Shown here: positions 5,892 through 8,551 of the stretch, one piece after another
Position numbering within the stretch: position 1 is the first letter of the stretch
Layout: each line of letters opens with the position of its first letter
Assembly: GCA_002378665.1 (NCBI GenBank)
Contig: DFSO01000014.1
Coordinates: 22,467 to 31,017, forward strand
DNA: 8,551 nt
From: Loktanella sp. UBA3435
GTDB taxonomy: Bacteria; Pseudomonadota; Alphaproteobacteria; Rhodobacterales; Rhodobacteraceae
Direction: 5' to 3'
Translations under genes and position numbers: made by a program
The notes under the pieces: generated by a model
Database searches by the model: none
Seen by the model: only the letters and a program-made list of their open reading frames with translations
What the model was told of the DNA's origin: nothing

Positions 5892-6236
5892 TGACTGTCG
5901 TGTGGCATCAGTTGGACTATGCCGCAGCGCATAGTCGCTGCAGATGTCGCATGACGATACGAAAGTGCGATTTCTTCAACGTCTGTGTCACACGCAAAAT
6001 GCGAGAATTCGTTCAGATTTTGCACCAAATTCTTTGTCATAATTTTCCGTCGATTGTCATTAATTCAAGGAAAGCAGTTAACGCATCTCCGCCGCATTAA
6101 ATCAAGGCTCGTTCACCCTGATGTTTCACGATTTTCGAGGGAAACGCGACAACGCAGGTATCTTAGTTTTAGAAACGCATTGCGGTAGGGCCAGATGCGT
6201 ATAACCTGACATCACCCCAACCCAAGGAGACGACAC
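5892..6236. other. Intergenic region between the broken fusion gene and the flavin reductase
   Basis: This 345-base AT-richer gap holds no convincing complete gene. The minus-strand frame of the broken gene stays open for about 80 bases above 5891. A second minus-strand frame starting at ATG 6040 (MTKNLVQNLN...) may be its displaced original N-terminus. On the plus side, TATAAC (6200-6205) is a possible -10 box for the flavin reductase, but no good -35 box stands at the right distance. A loose GTTTC/GAAAC inverted repeat (6123-6127, 6141-6145) is probably chance. No RNA gene is recognisable. Confidence 0.5.
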
Positions 6237-6743
6237 ATGACGGACGCCCACCCTACCCCAGCCTTTGACCCGTCCACTGACGCTGCTAGCTTTCGCGCCG
6301 CACTTGGCAGCTTTGTCACTGGCGTCACGGTAGTCACGACCGATAGCCCCGAAGGCCCCGTCGCCATTGTCGCCAATAGCTTTGCCTCTGTTTCACTTGA
6401 TCCGCCGCTGGTGCTTTGGTCGCCTGCAAAAGGCTCGCACCGGTTTGAGCATTTCCATGGCTCGCGCCGCTTTGCTGTGCATATTTTGGCGGCAGATCAG
6501 CTCGACATCTGCAAAATGATCCTCGATTCCAAAACTGCGATCACCAAGGTGCCAACCCACAAATCCCACTGCGGCATGCCGATCATCGAGGGCGCGCTTG
6601 CGACTTTTGAGTGTAATCTAGAGGCCACCCATGACGCGGGCGATCATGCGATCATCATCGGTCGCGTGACCAAAGCGCACCATCATGGCGGCGCGCCACT
6701 GGTGTTTCACGGCGGCAAATACGGTGCATTTCACGAAAGCTAA
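6237..6743 (+). CDS. Flavin reductase family protein (HpaC/ActVB-like FMN-binding split-barrel)
   Basis: A 168-residue cytoplasmic protein of the flavin reductase-like family. These proteins bind FMN or FAD in a split beta-barrel and use NAD(P)H to supply reduced flavin to partner monooxygenases. Markers in order: Phe-Arg-x-Ala-Leu-Gly-Ser-Phe-Val-Thr-Gly-Val-Thr-Val-Val-Thr-Thr (19-35), Ala-Asn-Ser-Phe-Ala-Ser-Val-Ser-Leu-Asp-Pro-Pro-Leu (46-58), Gly-Asp-His-Ala-Ile-Ile-Ile-Gly-Arg-Val (135-144), and Pro-Leu-Val-Phe-His-Gly-Gly-Lys-Tyr-Gly (154-163). All match the family in order and spacing, and the length is normal. The ATG start has AAGGAG (6224-6229) 7 bases upstream. No monooxygenase partner lies in the window. 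Its stop codon abuts that of the convergent nitroreductase-like gene. Flavin substrate and partner are unknown. Confidence 0.9.
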   Translation: MTDAHPTPAFDPSTDAASFRAALGSFVTGVTVVTTDSPEGPVAIVANSFASVSLDPPLVLWSPAKGSHRFEHFHGSRRFAVHILAADQLDICKMILDSKTAITKVPTHKSHCGMPIIEGALATFECNLEATHDAGDHAIIIGRVTKAHHHGGAPLVFHGGKYGAFHES

Positions 6744-7721
6744 TCAGCCTATCAATTCCGAGATCGGACGCCGCGCCCGTGGCGTTCGATCACCACTTGG
6801 TTCACCAAATCGCAACACCTGAACCAAGCGTCGTTCTGGCCCAATTGCCAGCTTCGAGACGATCTGGGCTGCAGCCTGCGCATCGTCGGTCAATGCGGCC
6901 ATCGGCCAAGCCATCAAACCCATCCCCGACGCCTCTAGCAACATCCGCAAATAGGCACGGCCAGCGTCAACATCACTTTCTTCCGCATCACGGTGAAAAC
7001 AGGCCAGCACCGGCGCAGACATCGTAACGTCCGCTTCTGCGGTCAACGCCTTTGTGCGCCCAAACATTTCCAAAACTGGCCACATCGGACCAAAGCCCAA
7101 GCGCACCTTGCGCACCACCTGTTGCGGCAACCGCAACGCCTCGCGGCTCAGGCCGTCAACGTCATAACGCGGATGATCCCCCTCCAACCGCATCCAGCTC
7201 AGCAGTTCGCGCCGAAACGCCTTATTGCGTAAAATCCCAAGACTGGCGTTATCATTCAATTCGGCCAGCCAGCGCCGAGTCGCAACATCCAAAACCAGTG
7301 CCGTATCGTCACGCGACCAGCCAAATAGTTTTGGCGAGCCATCCAAAAACGCGCCGCGCCACGTGAACCGCTCATCAAATCGGACAGCCAAACCATCCGC
7401 GACACCACTTTCACCCATCGCCACACGGGCAACCATACGGTGACCACGCCACCAATGCAGATCCGCTTGGTCCCAAAGGTTTTCAACCTCGGCCATCAAT
7501 CCCATGGCGCTTAATGCCAGAACGGTGGCTTCGACCGCAGCACCACACGACAGCCCCACACTCCGCCCATCAGGATCAGCGGCTGGCAATGCAACCCTAG
7601 TATCAGCTGCAATCTCAATCACCTTGCCGCGCAATCGCCATCGCGCAGGCTGCGCATTATGAATGGATGGTGCAAGATTGGCGCGGGCCACAACTTGCTC
7701 AAACTGGTCTTTCGAAATCAT
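6744..7721 (-). CDS. Acg-like nitroreductase-family FMN-binding protein
   Basis: A 325-residue protein resembling the Acg (Rv2032-type) group, a duplicated, single-chain form of the nitroreductase fold that binds FMN. It begins with the group's Ala-Pro-Ser-Ile-His-Asn-Ala-Gln-Pro stretch (17-25; the group usually has Asn-Thr-Gln-Pro-Trp), then the Asp-Pro-Asp-Gly-Arg-Ser region (49-54). It ends with an Ala-Ser-Gly-Met-Gly-Leu-Met-Ala nitroreductase helix and a terminal Arg-Arg-Pro-Ile-Ser-Glu-Leu-Ile. Mycobacterial Acg is reported to hold FMN without ordinary reductase activity, so true nitroreduction here is uncertain. The frame is open further upstream to 7772, but the ATG at 7721 fits best: it overlaps the preceding membrane-protein stop as ATGA, has AAGG 5 bases upstream, and places the conserved motif at the usual distance from the N-terminus. 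It is cotranscribed with that membrane protein. Confidence 0.82.
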   Translation of the reverse strand: MISKDQFEQVVARANLAPSIHNAQPARWRLRGKVIEIAADTRVALPAADPDGRSVGLSCGAAVEATVLALSAMGLMAEVENLWDQADLHWWRGHRMVARVAMGESGVADGLAVRFDERFTWRGAFLDGSPKLFGWSRDDTALVLDVATRRWLAELNDNASLGILRNKAFRRELLSWMRLEGDHPRYDVDGLSREALRLPQQVVRKVRLGFGPMWPVLEMFGRTKALTAEADVTMSAPVLACFHRDAEESDVDAGRAYLRMLLEASGMGLMAWPMAALTDDAQAAAQIVSKLAIGPERRLVQVLRFGEPSGDRTPRARRPISELIG

Positions 7722-8551
7722 GATCGCCTTGCACTCGTAGCCATTAACGCAGCCATCCGCTGCACCGCGCAAAGTTCAATCTGCGCCTGTGCGGAGGTTT
7801 GCAACGCTGGCATCGACAACGCAACGAGTTGTCGCGGGAAGCATCCACAATCTACGATATGTGTGGCATCATAGCGCGCAAATAGGTGCGCCATGTGATC
7901 GTCTGCTGTTGCACCCAAGGCTGGGAAATCACCCTTTGCCAACACGGGCCGCGCCGCAAAAATTCGCGCCAAAACGGCGTCGTCCAAACTTGCCCCATCA
8001 ACCTTGACCGCCAAATCCACCAAAGGATGCGCCTGCAACCCAAGCAAAAACGCGAGCGGATCGTTACCTTCCGCCTCGGCCATATAAGCAACCAGATGCA
8101 CCGATTGCGCACGTACTGCCGCCGCAATCGCCAGCACAAGCACCAACGCCATGACCACGGCCCCAATGACAACAAGCCCCTTGAGCCCAACGCCCGCGAT
8201 CACGCCAATGAAAACCGCCGTGCCAAGGCTCGCGCCAAACATGAGCAAAAGGGCCGCATAACTGCGCCGGTGCCCGTCATGCGCACGTGTCAGGCTCAGC
8301 GCCAACCAGCACAGCGCCAAGACACCAATCGCGGACACTTGGACAGGCAGATGGATATAGACCATCAGAAAATCTCCGGCCGCCAGTGGCAGCAACAAGA
8401 CAAGCGAAAACCCTAACCTCACGGCCATGCGGTTCTCTCCATCCGACAGGCTTTTGCGGTCCCGCGTTGCGATCATCCAGCCAGCAACACCAAAGCCCAC
8501 AACTTGGAAGATCAACAGCCCGACCAAGCGCGCAGGATCAATCCCGCCGCC
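7718..8551 (-). CDS. Unrecognised multi-spanning membrane protein, N-terminus off the window
   Basis: I do not recognise this protein. The visible 277 residues begin Gly-Gly-Gly-Ile-Asp-Pro-Ala-Arg at the right edge with the frame still open, so the start lies beyond 8551. A TTG at 8527 is in frame but gives no reason to stop there. About five hydrophobic helices are visible (residues near 10-28, 46-65, 70-88, 98-121 and 125-146), with Arg-rich loops between. A soluble domain of about 130 residues follows, probably cytoplasmic, with Asp-Asp-His-Met-Ala-His, a Cys-Gly-Cys pair and an Ala-rich C-terminal helix. The stop overlaps the start of the Acg-like gene as ATGA, so the two are translationally coupled and may act together. 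It could be a membrane sensor or an anchor for the flavoprotein, but that is a guess. Confidence 0.7.
   Translation of the reverse strand, partial: GGGIDPARLVGLLIFQVVGFGVAGWMIATRDRKSLSDGENRMAVRLGFSLVLLLPLAAGDFLMVYIHLPVQVSAIGVLALCWLALSLTRAHDGHRRSYAALLLMFGASLGTAVFIGVIAGVGLKGLVVIGAVVMALVLVLAIAAAVRAQSVHLVAYMAEAEGNDPLAFLLGLQAHPLVDLAVKVDGASLDDAVLARIFAARPVLAKGDFPALGATADDHMAHLFARYDATHIVDCGCFPRQLVALSMPALQTSAQAQIELCAVQRMAALMATSARRS

Noticed and set aside
5750..6040. Free-standing small minus-strand gene from ATG 6040
   Set aside because: Its second half is a shadow of the DUF6473-like frame; only the first part could be real, as a displaced N-terminus of that gene.
6080..6180. AACGCA repeated three times (6080, 6151, 6174) before the flavin reductase
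   Set aside because: Irregular spacing and a short motif; chance is sufficient.
7722..7772. N-terminal extension of the Acg-like protein
   Set aside because: It would overlap the upstream gene by over 50 bases, while ATG 7721 gives an ATGA overlap and the right motif distance.

Overview
The window looks like a piece of a Rhodobacteraceae (roseobacter-type) alphaproteobacterial chromosome. The evidence is the moderately GC-rich coding sequence, a tatA-tatB pair of alphaproteobacterial form, a DusA-type dihydrouridine synthase, and a DUF6473-like protein, a family I associate mainly with Rhodobacteraceae. This placement comes from protein character alone and no search was run.

Layout. Positions 1-651 (minus) hold tatA and the start of tatB, the membrane components of twin-arginine protein export; tatB runs off the left edge. 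A divergent intergenic region (652-840) with a cluster of TGACAA/TTGTCA half-sites separates them from a plus-strand HTH/WYL regulator (841-1494). Convergent to it is a tightly packed minus-strand operon, transcribed dusA -> TSUP (TauE/SafE-like) permease -> PhyH-like Fe(II)/2-oxoglutarate oxygenase (4033 down to 1528). Its genes overlap by 3-7 bases, and the two downstream genes use GTG and TTG starts.

From about 4100 to 6200 the base composition falls visibly. This stretch carries one long minus-strand coding frame (5891-4152) that is interrupted by two in-frame TAA codons and by no internal frameshift. Read through, it gives a DUF6473-like domain fused to a sulfotransferase domain. I read it as a recently broken, probably horizontally acquired gene, perhaps once involved in sulfating a surface glycan. 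It is the most unusual thing in the window. I found no intact undescribed multi-gene system.

On the right, a plus-strand flavin reductase (6237-6743) ends exactly where a minus-strand Acg-like, FMN-binding nitroreductase-family gene (7721-6744) ends. That gene is coupled by an ATGA overlap to an unrecognised five-helix membrane protein, whose N-terminus lies beyond the right edge. No tRNA, rRNA, CRISPR array, insertion sequence or transposase was seen.
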